From Parazoarcus communis (GTDB taxonomy: Bacteria > Pseudomonadota > Gammaproteobacteria > Burkholderiales > Rhodocyclaceae), in assembly GCF_003111645.1 (NCBI RefSeq), contig NZ_CP022187.1:1240001-1304000 (forward strand): a stretch of 64,000 bases of DNA, read 5' to 3'. Numbering within the stretch: the first letter of the stretch is position 1; each line of letters starts with the position of its first letter. The position numbers and the translations under genes are program-made. Positions 8,701 to 18,375 of the stretch are shown here, in pieces. Under the pieces are notes generated by a model that was not told the DNA's origin, did not search any database, and saw only the letters and a program-made list of their open reading frames with translations.

Positions 8701-9813
8701 ATGGTGGCACAGCAAGCGGACAAGGGCGCAGCCTACCTGCGCATCGAAGGCGTCAACAAGCGCTTCGGTCAGAATCACGTGGTGAAGGACGTTTCGCTCG
8801 AAATCGTGCGAAAGGAAATCTTCGCCCTGCTGGGCAGCTCCGGCTGCGGCAAGTCGACCCTGCTGCGCATGCTCGCAGGGCTCGAAACCCCGAGCACAGG
8901 GCGCATCGTGCTCGACGGCGAAGACCTCGCCACGGTTCAGCCCCACCATCGGCCGACCAACATGATGTTCCAGTCCTACGCGCTGTTTCCGCACCTCACG
9001 GTCGAGGACAACGTCGCCTTCGGATTGCGCCAGGAGCGCCCCCGGATCGCGCGCGACGTCATCGCCGCGCGCGTGACGAAGATGCTCGACCTGGTGCAGA
9101 TGCAGCGTTTCGCGCGGCGAAAGCCGCACGAACTCTCGGGCGGACAGCAGCAGCGCGTGGCCCTGGCACGCAGTCTCGCCAAGGAACCCAAGCTGCTGCT
9201 GCTCGACGAGCCGCTGGCGGCACTGGACAAGAAGATCCGCCAGGAAACCCAGCTCGAGCTCGTTCATCTCATCGAGCGTGTCGGCGTCACCTGCATCATG
9301 GTCACCCACGACCAGGAAGAGGCAATGACGATGGCCGACCGCATTGGCGTCATGTCTGACGGCGTGTTGCTGCAGGTGGGTACGCCGGACGAGATCTACG
9401 AGCATCCGAACTGCCGCTTTACCGCCGAGTTCATTGGCGAAACCAACATGTTTCATGGCCGGCTAGGCCAGCAAGGGGTTGCCTGCAGCGATTTCCCTGC
9501 ACCCATCCTCATCCCGCCGCTGACCGATCACGCCGATGGCAGCGAGGTCTCGGTGTCGGTGCGCCCGGAGCGCATCGTGCTCGGTCGTGACAAGCCCGAG
9601 GCGGCCGACGGCACGATGAACCTGGCAGCAGGCGAGGTGGTCGATATTGCCTATCTGGGCAGCTATTCAATCTATCACGTCCGGGTCGGCACATCGCGTA
9701 CCGTCATCGCCAGCGTGCCCTCCGCACGCTGGGGCGATGCGCCGCCGCCAACCTGGGGGGATTCCGTCTGGGTGTCGTGGAAGGCACCTGCCGGGGTGGT
9801 GCTCGGGCGATGA
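8701..9813 (+). CDS. potG: Polyamine-type ABC transporter ATP-binding protein
   Basis: The 370-residue ATPase energises the polyamine importer. It shows Walker A GSSGCGKST (near residue 45), Q-loop FQSYALFPHLTVEDNVAFGL, signature LSGGQQQRVALARSLA, Walker B LLLLDEPLAALD, and switch His in VTHDQEEAMTMADRI. A C-terminal TOBE-type domain follows (from about 280, VSVRPERIVLG). It overlaps the first permease gene by four bases (ATGA at 9810-9813), indicating translational coupling. Confidence 0.9.
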   Translation: MVAQQADKGAAYLRIEGVNKRFGQNHVVKDVSLEIVRKEIFALLGSSGCGKSTLLRMLAGLETPSTGRIVLDGEDLATVQPHHRPTNMMFQSYALFPHLTVEDNVAFGLRQERPRIARDVIAARVTKMLDLVQMQRFARRKPHELSGGQQQRVALARSLAKEPKLLLLDEPLAALDKKIRQETQLELVHLIERVGVTCIMVTHDQEEAMTMADRIGVMSDGVLLQVGTPDEIYEHPNCRFTAEFIGETNMFHGRLGQQGVACSDFPAPILIPPLTDHADGSEVSVSVRPERIVLGRDKPEAADGTMNLAAGEVVDIAYLGSYSIYHVRVGTSRTVIASVPSARWGDAPPPTWGDSVWVSWKAPAGVVLGR

Positions 9814-10754
9814 GCACGCGCAAACTGTTCCTGCTGCGTGGCCGTTTCTGGGTCGGGATGCTGCCGTGGACCTGGCTGCTGCTGTTCTTCCTGCTGCCCT
9901 TCGTGCTGATCGTCAACGTCAGCCTGTCCACGCCCGAGCTTTCGATTCCGCCCTACGTGCCACCGCTCCACACCGCCGCCGATGGTACCGGGGTCGAGTT
10001 CGTGCCCGACCTGTCGAACTACCAGCGCCTGCAGGACGAATTCACCTCGATCGGCGAGGACGGCGCCTATCTGCTCTACCTCCGGGCCTACGGCAACTCG
10101 CTGCTGCTGGCCAGCCTGACCACGCTGTGCTGCCTGCTCATCGGCTATCCCTTCGCCTACCACATTGCACGCGCACGCGAATCGATCCGCAACGTGCTGC
10201 TGATGATGGTGATGCTGCCGTTCTGGACCTCCTTCCTGCTCCGCGTCTACGCCTGGATGGGCCTGCTCGACAGCAGCGAGGTGGGGTTGATCAACCAGCT
10301 GCTGCTGGGGCTGGGCATCGTCGACGCGCCCCTGCCCCTGCTCTACAACACCGGCGCGGTGCTGACCGGCATGATCTACAGCTACCTGCCCTTCATGGTG
10401 CTGCCGCTGTACGCCAACCTGGTCAAGCTCGACCCGCGCCTGCTCGAGGCCGCCAGCGATCTCGGCGCGCGTCCGCTGACCACCTTCCTTTCAGTTACGC
10501 TGCCGCTGTCACGCAACGGCATCATCGCCGGCGCGATGATGGTGTTCATCCCCGCGGTGGGCGAATTCGTGATTCCCGACCTGCTCGGCGGCGGTGACGT
10601 ACAGATGATCGGCCGCAACATCTGGGACGATTTCGGCCCCAACCAGGACTGGCCGATGGCGGCTGCGGTTGCCGTGGTGATGGTGCTGCTGCTGATCGTG
10701 CCGATCATCATCTTCAACCGATCAAGCCGGCAGGAAGCGGAGGAACTGCGATGA
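9810..10754 (+). CDS. potH: Polyamine-type ABC transporter permease (PotH-like)
   Basis: This 314-residue inner-membrane permease has an N-terminal helix (WTWLLLFFLLPFVLIVNVSL), a long periplasmic loop and about five further helices. The ATPase-contact EAA-type loop is LEAASDLGARPLTTFLSVTLPLSRNGI. Signature segments LPFWTSFLLRVYAWMGLL and PAVGEFVIPDLLGG are characteristic of PotB/PotH. The chosen ATG overlaps the stop of the ATPase gene; an earlier in-frame TTG/ATG extension would lie wholly inside that gene. It is coupled downstream by ATGA to the second permease. Confidence 0.9.
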   Translation: MSTRKLFLLRGRFWVGMLPWTWLLLFFLLPFVLIVNVSLSTPELSIPPYVPPLHTAADGTGVEFVPDLSNYQRLQDEFTSIGEDGAYLLYLRAYGNSLLLASLTTLCCLLIGYPFAYHIARARESIRNVLLMMVMLPFWTSFLLRVYAWMGLLDSSEVGLINQLLLGLGIVDAPLPLLYNTGAVLTGMIYSYLPFMVLPLYANLVKLDPRLLEAASDLGARPLTTFLSVTLPLSRNGIIAGAMMVFIPAVGEFVIPDLLGGGDVQMIGRNIWDDFGPNQDWPMAAAVAVVMVLLLIVPIIIFNRSSRQEAEELR

Positions 10755-11581
10755 GCGTCGCGGCAAAGCGGTGGGGCGCACGCAGCTGGCTGGTGCTGGT
10801 GTTCGCCTTCCTCTACATACCGATCCTGTGTCTGGTGGTGTTTTCCTTCACCTCGGGCGAGATCACCACGCAATTCGACGGCTTCTCGCTGCGCTGGTAC
10901 GAGGCGCTGCTGGCGGACCGCGAGATCCAGTCCGCGGTGTGGCTGTCGCTGCGCATCGGCGCCATGGCAGCGACCGCCGCGGTGGTGGTCGGGTCAGCCG
11001 CGGCATTCGTGCTGACGCGTTACCGGCCTTATTTCGGCAGCAGCTTCTTCGCCGGGATGACGACGGCACCGATGGTGATGCCGGAAGTGGTGACCGGCCT
11101 GTCGCTGGTGCTGCTGTTCACCCACCCCGCCCTGTCCTTTCTCGGCGGACGCGGGGCACTCGCGATCTGGGCCGCGCACACCACGCTGTGCGCAGCCTAC
11201 GCCGCCGTACTCGTGCAGTCGCGCCTGCGCGAGGTGGATCGTTCCCTGGAAGAGGCCGCGCTCGACCTCGGCTGCCCACCGTTCAAGGTGTTCTTCATCA
11301 TCACCGTGCCGGTGATCGCCCCGGCACTCATATCCGCCTGGTTGCTGACCTTCACCCTGTCCATGGACGATTTCGTGCTCGCCGCGATGCTCTCCGACCC
11401 GGGCAGCACCACACTGCCGGTGCTGATCTTCGCCCGTCTGCATCATGGCCTGAAGCCCGAGATCAACGCCCTCGCCACCATCATCGTCGTGGTTGTGTCG
11501 ATCGCAGTGCTCACTGCGAACCACATGATGATGTCGTCACAACGGGCGCGGATGCGCGCGCGGGAACTCGCCCAGTGCTGA
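10751..11581 (+). CDS. potI: Polyamine-type ABC transporter permease (PotI-like)
   Basis: The second permease (276 residues) pairs with the upstream PotH-like subunit. It has six hydrophobic segments, opens the core with YIPILCLVVFSFTSG, and has the EAA-type loop LEEAALDLGCPPFKVFFIITVPVIAPAL. It also has the diagnostic LTFTLSMDDFVLAAMLSDPGSTTLP block of PotC/PotI. It overlaps potH by four bases and is the last gene of the operon; a strong GC-rich hairpin lies about 145 bases downstream. Confidence 0.9.
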   Translation: MSVAAKRWGARSWLVLVFAFLYIPILCLVVFSFTSGEITTQFDGFSLRWYEALLADREIQSAVWLSLRIGAMAATAAVVVGSAAAFVLTRYRPYFGSSFFAGMTTAPMVMPEVVTGLSLVLLFTHPALSFLGGRGALAIWAAHTTLCAAYAAVLVQSRLREVDRSLEEAALDLGCPPFKVFFIITVPVIAPALISAWLLTFTLSMDDFVLAAMLSDPGSTTLPVLIFARLHHGLKPEINALATIIVVVVSIAVLTANHMMMSSQRARMRARELAQC

Positions 11582-11725
11582 TTCTTCGCACGTTTGCATG
11601 CCACGACAGGTGTGCGAGTCGTCGTGTGCGAGCCCCCCGAGCGCTTGCCGGAGGCCGAGTTGCGGCGCTGAACACGCCTCAGCCGCGCCGGCGATCACAT
11701 CACGCGACACCCCCGGAATGCACGC

Positions 11726-11754
11726 GGCCGCGGCGCCAGTGAGGCGCCGCGGCC
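11726..11754. terminator. GC-rich hairpin between convergent potI and AGCS symporter genes
   Basis: A perfect 12-bp inverted repeat (ggccgcggcgcc, loop agtga, then its complement) sits in the 245-bp gap between two convergent genes. There is no T-run on either side, so it may act as a bidirectional, T-tract-less terminator or an mRNA-end stabiliser. The rest of this gap holds nothing else recognisable. Confidence 0.6.
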
Positions 11755-11826
11755 GGCGAATAACAGCACATGCTGCCCGGGCCGCAGGTTTGACTGCTGG
11801 CCCGACGCAGCATGCAGCGCTGCGAC

Positions 11827-13260
11827 TTACTTCCGCTTCACCCAGAAATCCGCGTTACGGATGCCGAGTTTTTCGGGGTCGAAGGTCGGGTCCTTGCCAT
11901 CCTTCTTCTGCTGCTCGTAGTCCTTGAGCGCAAGCAGCGCGGGCTTCTGGATGATCAGGATGGCGATGATGTTGAGCCAGGCCATGATGCCCACACCGAC
12001 GTCGCCCAGATCCCATGCCGCACCGGCGCTCTTCACCGAACCGTAGGTCACGGCCACCATGACGGCGATCTTGAGCACGAAGTACAGCCAGGGACGGTGC
12101 ACCTTGCGGTTGATGTAGGCGATGTTGGTTTCGGCCATGTAGTAGTAGGCCACGATGGTCGTGAAGGCGAAGAAGAACAGCGCCAGTGCGACGAAGGTGC
12201 TGCCGAATCCCGGCAGAACGGATTCGACCGCGGCCTGGGTGTAGCCAGGGCCGGCTTCCATGCCCGGCAGGCCATTCACAAGCATCGCGCCGTCCGGCCC
12301 CTGCACGTTGTACATGCCGGTCGACAGCAGCATGAAGGCGGTTGCCGAGCACACGAACAGGGTGTCGATGTACACCGAGAAAGCCTGCACATAGCCCTGC
12401 TTGGCCGGATGCGACACCTCGGCTGCGGCGGCGGGGTGCGGACCGGAACCCTGGCCGGCTTCGTTGGAATACACCCCGCGCTTCACGCCCCACTGCACGG
12501 CAAGGCCAAGCACCGCGCCAAAGCCCGCCTCAAGACCGAAAGCGCTCTTGAAGATCAGTGCGATCATGCCCGGCACCGCCTCGATGTTCAGCAGCACGAT
12601 CACCATCGCCACCAGAATGTAGGCCAGCGCCATGAAAGGCACGACGATCTCCGCAAACAGCGCGATCCGCTTCACCCCGCCAAAGATGATGAAGCCCAGC
12701 AGCAGCACGATGCAGGTCGCGCTGACCGCGGTGTCGATACCCCATGCGTTCTGCAGACCCGAGGCGATGCTGTTCGCCTGCACGCCCGGCAGCAGCAGGC
12801 CCATCGCGATTGCGGTGGACACTGCAAAGATCCACGCGTACCACTTCTGCCCCATGCACTTCTCGATGTAGTACGCCGGGCCGCCGCGGTACATGCCCTC
12901 GTCGTCCTTCTCCTTGTAGATCTGGGCGAGGGTCGACTCGATATAGGCGGTGGAGGCGCCGAGGAAGGCCACCGTCCACATCCAGAACACCGCACCCGGG
13001 CCACCGAAGGTGATGGCGGTGGCGACACCGGCGATGTTGCCGGTACCGACCCGGCCCGACAGCGACATGGTGAGTGCCTGGAACGAGGACACGCCGGCGT
13101 CCGACGCCTTGCCGGTGAAGGTCAGGCGGATCATCTCTCCAAGGCCGCGCACCTGCATGAAGCGGGTACGGATCGAAAAATACAGACCGGCGCCAAGGCA
13201 CAGATAAATCAGGGCCGGGCTCCAGATGATGCCGTTAAGCATGCTGACAAAATCGTTCAC
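11827..13260 (-). CDS. Sodium:alanine/glycine symporter (AGCS family)
   Basis: This 477-residue transporter takes up small neutral amino acids with Na+. It has about ten hydrophobic helices and the AGCS signature region SLSGRVGTGNIAGVATAITFGGPGA; related proteins usually read GTGNIAGVA here. The conserved WGVKRGVYSNEAGQGSGPHPAAAA and YMAETNIAYINR segments are also present. A GTG start is preferred over the ATG seven codons upstream (13281), because GGAGAA (about 13266-13273 on this strand) is ideally placed only for the GTG. A TATAAA hexamer lies further upstream (about 13304-13310). Confidence 0.9.
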   Translation of the reverse strand: MNDFVSMLNGIIWSPALIYLCLGAGLYFSIRTRFMQVRGLGEMIRLTFTGKASDAGVSSFQALTMSLSGRVGTGNIAGVATAITFGGPGAVFWMWTVAFLGASTAYIESTLAQIYKEKDDEGMYRGGPAYYIEKCMGQKWYAWIFAVSTAIAMGLLLPGVQANSIASGLQNAWGIDTAVSATCIVLLLGFIIFGGVKRIALFAEIVVPFMALAYILVAMVIVLLNIEAVPGMIALIFKSAFGLEAGFGAVLGLAVQWGVKRGVYSNEAGQGSGPHPAAAAEVSHPAKQGYVQAFSVYIDTLFVCSATAFMLLSTGMYNVQGPDGAMLVNGLPGMEAGPGYTQAAVESVLPGFGSTFVALALFFFAFTTIVAYYYMAETNIAYINRKVHRPWLYFVLKIAVMVAVTYGSVKSAGAAWDLGDVGVGIMAWLNIIAILIIQKPALLALKDYEQQKKDGKDPTFDPEKLGIRNADFWVKRK

Positions 13261-13540
13261 TGCTGCTTCTCCGTGAAACATGACGGCAGGTTGTCCTGCG
13301 TCGAATTTATAGTTTGATGGGCTCCGGGCGAGCCCCGGTGCTTTCGTGCTGCGCACCACGTGCCGACACCGCTCGCGGGGCCGGACCGCGCAGGACTCAC
13401 GGCCGGATGTAGCGGAAAATTCCGGGCCTGAATTGTTCCGGCTGCTGCACCGCAAGATCATACGGTTGACGCATTACTTCATGCGTTTCACGCATAACCT
13501 TGCATCAGAAACAATCAGGGCAGGGACGCGTCCGGGAGCC

Positions 13541-14848
13541 TCACAGACCACGCCACCACGCAAGGATGAACAGCACCACCACCGCCGCGACATAGGCCTG
13601 CAGGCTGTAGCGCACGTTGCCGCGCGCCATCTCGGCCCCCGACGCGCCGTAGCGCCCCTGCAAGGCAAGGTGGATACCCGACATGGGACTGGCTGCCAGA
13701 CCGATGGCCCAGCACTGTACATAGACCACGGCCATCAGCACCGGGTCGGGGTTCAGCGGCGCCAGCCAGGCCGCGACCGTGGTAATGGAGATCACCGCAT
13801 GGATGCCGAGCACACAGAGGACGATCATGCCGGCCAGCACCATCGCCGCCTGCGGGGCACCCACATGCGTCATCGGCAGCCAGCCCCCGCTGCTCGCGAT
13901 GAGTGCTTCCAGGCCGGTCGCGAATACGGCCGCGGCCAGAAACAGTGACATCTCGCCGCGCATGGCTGGTAGGCGCCGTACTGCATGACGCGCCAACTGC
14001 GCGCTCCCGGCACCGAAGCCGCTGCGCCGGATCACGATGCCGCTCACCATCAAGGGCGCAGCGATCGTAATGATGGCCAGCGTCGACCACGAAGACAGCA
14101 CAAAGTGGCCTGCGATGACGATCAGCGCGAGCGCGAGTGGCACCCCCAGGCTGGCAAGATGCATCGGATAGCCGACGAAATCGCGCCCATCATCGTGCTC
14201 GCGCAGCAGGTCGCGTGCCGCCAGGACGATCAACACCAGGGCCAGGGGAATACCCGCGGCCGCCAGTTCGCCCAGCGTGGCCCCGGGCGCATTGGTGAGC
14301 GCGACGGCGGTGGCGGCAAAGAACGGCGACCACAGGGCGGCGCCAAGAAAACCCCGGGTCAGCGCGCCGAGCTGCGCGATGGACGGCGTGCGTCCCGCCG
14401 CCACCCTGTCCGCCATGATGAACACCGCGGACAGATTGATGATCGCGCCAAACGCGTGTACGCCCGCAATCGTGCGCCACAACGCACCGCGGCCACGCGG
14501 CGGCGCTTCATCGTCGCCCCCGAGCCCAAGCAGCTGGAGAAAACTCACCGCCGCGAGCATGCCGAGCAGGGTGACGTTCTTCGTCAATATGCCCATCCAG
14601 TACCACTGCCCGCTCTGCCAGCCCGCCCACAGCAGTGCGGCAAGGCCGATACCGATCAAGCCCCACGACAGTCGCCGCTGGCGACGGTCGAGTCCCGGCC
14701 ACATCAACGCCACTGCCGCCCACGCAGCCAGTCCGCCGAGCCACACCGGCACGCCGGTGCGGGCACCGGAGAGCATGGCGACGACGGCCATCGTCAGGAT
14801 CAGCAGCGCGGCCAGACGATCGGCATGCTTGCGCGCGGGAGGTCGCAT
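13541..14848 (-). CDS. Unknown polytopic membrane protein (probable permease)
   Basis: The 435-residue protein is almost entirely hydrophobic, with roughly 11-12 predicted helices. A charged central loop (about residues 195-215, RDLLREHDDGRDF) splits two halves, a layout seen in ion-transporter-like permeases. Segments such as LTKNVTLLGMLAAVSFLQLLG and ASPMSGIHLALQGRYG suggest a transporter, but I cannot name the family. The ATG is preceded by GGAA. It is divergent from the broken SSS symporter gene, with 238 bp of unremarkable sequence between. Confidence 0.6.
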   Translation of the reverse strand: MRPPARKHADRLAALLILTMAVVAMLSGARTGVPVWLGGLAAWAAVALMWPGLDRRQRRLSWGLIGIGLAALLWAGWQSGQWYWMGILTKNVTLLGMLAAVSFLQLLGLGGDDEAPPRGRGALWRTIAGVHAFGAIINLSAVFIMADRVAAGRTPSIAQLGALTRGFLGAALWSPFFAATAVALTNAPGATLGELAAAGIPLALVLIVLAARDLLREHDDGRDFVGYPMHLASLGVPLALALIVIAGHFVLSSWSTLAIITIAAPLMVSGIVIRRSGFGAGSAQLARHAVRRLPAMRGEMSLFLAAAVFATGLEALIASSGGWLPMTHVGAPQAAMVLAGMIVLCVLGIHAVISITTVAAWLAPLNPDPVLMAVVYVQCWAIGLAASPMSGIHLALQGRYGASGAEMARGNVRYSLQAYVAAVVVLFILAWWRGL

Positions 14849-15086
14849 GAAAATTCCGGGTTCAGGAAGGCCTTGGCAAGCCGTGGCGCATCATTGTCGA
14901 CGCCCTGCGCGCCGCAAAGCAATGACAAGATGCGAGTCGACACCCGCCTTCGTCGGCCCGCTCTCACCTCTACCCTTGCGCAATGGCCCGCGTTCATGTT
15001 TTCCTGAAAAAGGCGCCGGATTCAAGACAGGCGGTTTCGCTTCCTGCATAAAGGCGCCGCTTCCACCACGACAACGGAATTCGCGG

Positions 15087-16634
15087 ATGAATGCCCTTCA
15101 TACCACCGACTACGTCATCGTGGCGGTCTACCTCGTGGTAGTCGTCGTGGTCTGTATCCGCGTCACGCGCAGACATCCTGACGCGGACGAACTGTTTCTC
15201 GCCGGACGCTCGCTGGGGGCCGGCGTCATCGGCCTGTCGCTGTTCGCATCGAACATCTCGTCCACAACGTTGATCGGTTTGCCCGGCGCCGCGTGGTCGA
15301 CCGGCATTTCGGTGGCGAACTACGAATGGATGGCCGCGCTGGTACTCGTATTCACTGCCGTGTTCGTGGCCCCCGTGCTCATCGGGCGCCGCATCACCAC
15401 GGTGCCGGAACTGCTCGAGCTGCGCTTCGACGCGCGCCTGCGCCGCTACCTTTCCGGCACCAGCCTGATCCTGAGCGTCTTCCTCGACACGGCCGGCAGT
15501 CTATACGCGGGCGCCCTGGTCCTGATGCTGTTCGTACCGGGTCTGTCACTGGCCCCCACGTGCGCAGCGCTGGCCGTGTTCGCCGGCATCTACACCGCTG
15601 CAGGAGGCTTGCGGGCGGTGGCTTACACCGATGTTCTGCAATCGCTGGTATTGCTGGTGGGTTCGGCGATCCTGTTCGTACTCGTCTTTGCCGAATTCGA
15701 CTACTCCTAGGCACAGGTCCTGGCGCGCGTGCCGGCGGAGAAGCTCTCGCTCATCCGCCCACTCGACGACGAAGCCCTGCCCTGGCTCGGGACCTTGCTG
15801 GGGCTGCCGATCCTGGGCTTCTACTACTGGACCATGAACCAGTATGTCTGCCAGCGACTGCTGGGGGCGCGCGATATCGGCACTGCCGGGCGCGGCGCAC
15901 TCATTGCCGCTGCTCTCAAGCTATTGCCACTGTTTCTCATGGTCCTGCCCGGCGCACTGGCCGTCGCACTGTTCACCGACCTCAACGTCCGGACACGGTG
16001 TTCCCCCGCCTGATCGGACACTTCGCCCCCCCCTGGTCTGGCCGGTCTGATGCTGGCCGGCTTGCTCGCTGCGATCATGTCGAGCGTGGACACGGCCCTC
16101 AACTCCGCATCGACCCTGGTGATCTGCGATTTCGTGCAACCACGCCGCCCGAAACTGGACGCCCGGGCGCTGGCACGGCTCGGCCGCCATACGACGCTGG
16201 GCATGATGTTCATTGCCGCGCTGTGGGCGCCGGCCATCGACCGTTTTCCCGGTCTGTTCGCCTATCTGCAGCAAGCGTTCGCCTACGTGACGCCTCCGCT
16301 GGTGGCGGTCTTTGCCGCGGGCATGCTCTCCGGACGCCTGTCCGCCAATGCCGCGTTTGCCGGCCTGATCACTGGCCATGGCGTCAGCGCAGCGTGGTTC
16401 ATCGCCACCCAGCTCGGCTGGGTCAAGGTGCACTTCACGGTCGTGGCCTTCCTGTTGCTGGTCATGACGCTGCTGGCGTGCGCGCTGTGGCAGGCACTGC
16501 TGGGCGGAACCGTGACAGACGAGCAACGCCTGGCGGTGGACGCATCACACGTCGAGCCCGCCCCCCTTGCCGTTCGCCGAGGGGCAGCGATGCTGACCGC
16601 GCTGACCCTGGTGTTGGTGATCGCATTCTGGTGA
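15087..16634 (+). pseudogene. Sodium:solute symporter (SSS family), broken by one stop and two compensating frameshifts
   Basis: Translation from the ATG at 15087 gives a typical SSS protein: SLFASNISSTTLIGLPGAAW near the start, then PELLELRFDARLRRYLSG and TAAGGLRAVAYTDVLQSLVLL. The frame is interrupted by TAG at 15708-15710, where related proteins would probably have Trp (TGG). It resumes in the same frame as ILGFYYWTMNQYVCQRLLGA. A base appears missing between 15986 and 15987 (expected N-R-P-D-T) and one extra C sits in the C8 run at 16026-16033. After that the original frame continues to the stop, including AAIMSSVDTALNSASTL. Apart from these three lesions the gene looks full length (about 515 codons). 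Either a recent pseudogene or sequencing error. Confidence 0.8.
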
Positions 16635-16684
16635 GCGAACCGACTGCGCCGTACAGCCGCCATCGTGCCGCACGGCTCGCCGCT

Positions 16685-18076
16685 TTACCGCTCGATGGCG
16701 CGTTCCACCCGTATAGCCAATGCACGCTGCAGGATCTGGGCCATGTGCAAAGCCGGTCGCTGCGCGCCTTCCATGATCTGCTGCCGGCAGCTCGTACCAT
16801 TGGCCACGATGACGACCTCGGCTGGCGCGCTGCGCACTGCCGGCAACAGGTCGAGCTCGGCCATGGCCATCGAAACGTCGTGATGTTCGGCCTCGTAGCC
16901 GAAACTGCCGCCCATGCCGCAGCAACTGGACTCGATGAAGTCCGCCTTGAGTCCCGGCACCCGATCCAGCACTTTCCGCATCGCGGGCATGAGGCCAAAC
17001 GCTTTCTGGTGACAGTGTCCATGGACAAGCACCTCGCTGGCGTCCATTGCATTGAGCGGCAGGTTCAGACGGCCACCGTCAATTTCCCGCGCGAGAAACT
17101 CCTCCAGCAGCATCGCCACGCTTGCCACTTGGGCGACGGCCTCGCCCAGCCCCAGTGCATGGTATTCATCGCGTAACATGAGCAGACAGGAGGGCTCCAG
17201 CCCGATCACGGGCAGGCCACGTGCGGCATACGGCAACAACGCCGCCAGTGTACGCCCGGCTTCCTCGCGAGCCTCCTCGACCAGCCCGCCCGACAGGTAG
17301 CTGCGGCCACAGCAAAGGGGACGTCCGGGCACCGAACTGCGGGCAAGATGCACGCGGTAGCCACCCGCGACGAGAACATCCAGCGCCGCGTGCGCGATCT
17401 CGGGGTGAAAGTGGTTGCTGAAGGTATCGACCAGCAGCACGACTTCTCCGGCGCTCCCCTCGCCAAGGCGATCGGCCGACACCGCTGATAGAAAGCTCCG
17501 CTTCGCCGGCAAAGGAATGGTGCGCCTGGCCGACAGGCCCAGCGCGGCTTCGCCAAGCCATGCAATGCCAGGCAGGCGATCGCGCAAACGCAAGAGACCT
17601 CGCCACTTCGACAGTGCCGGTGCAAGCCTGGGCAGGCGGGCAAACAGGCGTTCGCGTAAAGGGGGCGCAGCCGTGCCGGCCCAGCGCCGAGCGCGCGCCT
17701 CCGTCTTGAGCAAGGCCATGTCCACGCCGTTCGGACACTCACGCTTGCACCCCTTGCAGCCGACACACAGGTCCAGCGCCTCGGCGAGTTCGCTTCCCGC
17801 GAAGGGCTGCTCACCCAGACGGCCGTCGAGCGCAGCCGCCAGGGTCTCCGCACGGTGGCGGGTGGAGTGCCGCTCATCCTGCGTGACCCGGTAACTCGGG
17901 CACATGACGCCGGGATCGAGGGAAAGACAATGCCGTTTGCCGGCGCAGACCCCGACCGCCTTGGCAAAGCCATCACCGGCCGTCGGCGGCGGGCCGGACG
18001 ACTCGCCGAAACCGAAACCGAAGCCGAAATTGTCGTCACCGCCTTCGTAGGCGGACCAGTCGAGGTGTGAGTCCAT
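16685..18076 (-). CDS. (Fe-S)-binding CCG-domain protein resembling C-terminal half of an FAD/Fe-S 2-hydroxyacid dehydrogenase
   Basis: The 463-residue protein has two [4Fe-4S] motifs: CAGKRHC with a later CPSYRVT (residues about 48-70), and CVGCKGCKRECP. Two cysteine-rich CCG domains follow, LCCGRSYLSGG and HGHCHQKA plus SSCCGMGGSFGYE. The order matches the C-terminal half of large YdiJ/D-lactate-dehydrogenase-type proteins, including a LDWSAYEGG linker normally found inside those proteins. The N-terminal FAD-binding half is absent: only about 300 bp separate it from the upstream gene and no remnant is seen there. The ATG at 18076 has GAAGG eight bases upstream. It could be a stand-alone electron-transfer subunit or a 5'-truncated remnant. 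Confidence 0.75.
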   Translation of the reverse strand: MDSHLDWSAYEGGDDNFGFGFGFGESSGPPPTAGDGFAKAVGVCAGKRHCLSLDPGVMCPSYRVTQDERHSTRHRAETLAAALDGRLGEQPFAGSELAEALDLCVGCKGCKRECPNGVDMALLKTEARARRWAGTAAPPLRERLFARLPRLAPALSKWRGLLRLRDRLPGIAWLGEAALGLSARRTIPLPAKRSFLSAVSADRLGEGSAGEVVLLVDTFSNHFHPEIAHAALDVLVAGGYRVHLARSSVPGRPLCCGRSYLSGGLVEEAREEAGRTLAALLPYAARGLPVIGLEPSCLLMLRDEYHALGLGEAVAQVASVAMLLEEFLAREIDGGRLNLPLNAMDASEVLVHGHCHQKAFGLMPAMRKVLDRVPGLKADFIESSCCGMGGSFGYEAEHHDVSMAMAELDLLPAVRSAPAEVVIVANGTSCRQQIMEGAQRPALHMAQILQRALAIRVERAIER

Positions 18077-18375
18077 GGCGCATGCCTTCAATCGAGAAGG
18101 CATGCGAAGCAAGAGCGGTGCCCGTCGCCCGACCACCCCTTGCGCACCGACCGCCTCCCTGCGGACCCGTCCCGAGATTCCGCCAAGCGCCCCAATGCGC
18201 GCCGTGTCCTACCCCTCGGAGGTTCGTCGCACCATCACGAGAATGAGGCACGACACGCGGCCCCGGGCGAGGTGCGATTGTGTGCAATCCGACATGACGT
18301 CCTTGCTTGCGCGGCATGCGCCGACATTCGCATCGGGTGAAACGCAGTGCTGCACTAGCGCCCCATCCGACGCCG

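Noticed and set aside
11812-13317. 501-residue frame antisense to the AGCS symporter
   Set aside because: It is a high-GC shadow of a clearly recognised transporter and has a His/Arg/Gly-rich, domain-free composition.
15293-17176. 627-residue frame overlapping the SSS symporter
   Set aside because: It carries the out-of-frame middle of the broken symporter (RPDTVFPRLIGHFAPP), which supports the frameshift interpretation; it is not a separate gene.
18077-18375. Remnant of the missing FAD domain upstream of the Fe-S protein
   Set aside because: All three minus-strand frames were read by eye; none shows FAD-oxidase C-terminal motifs.
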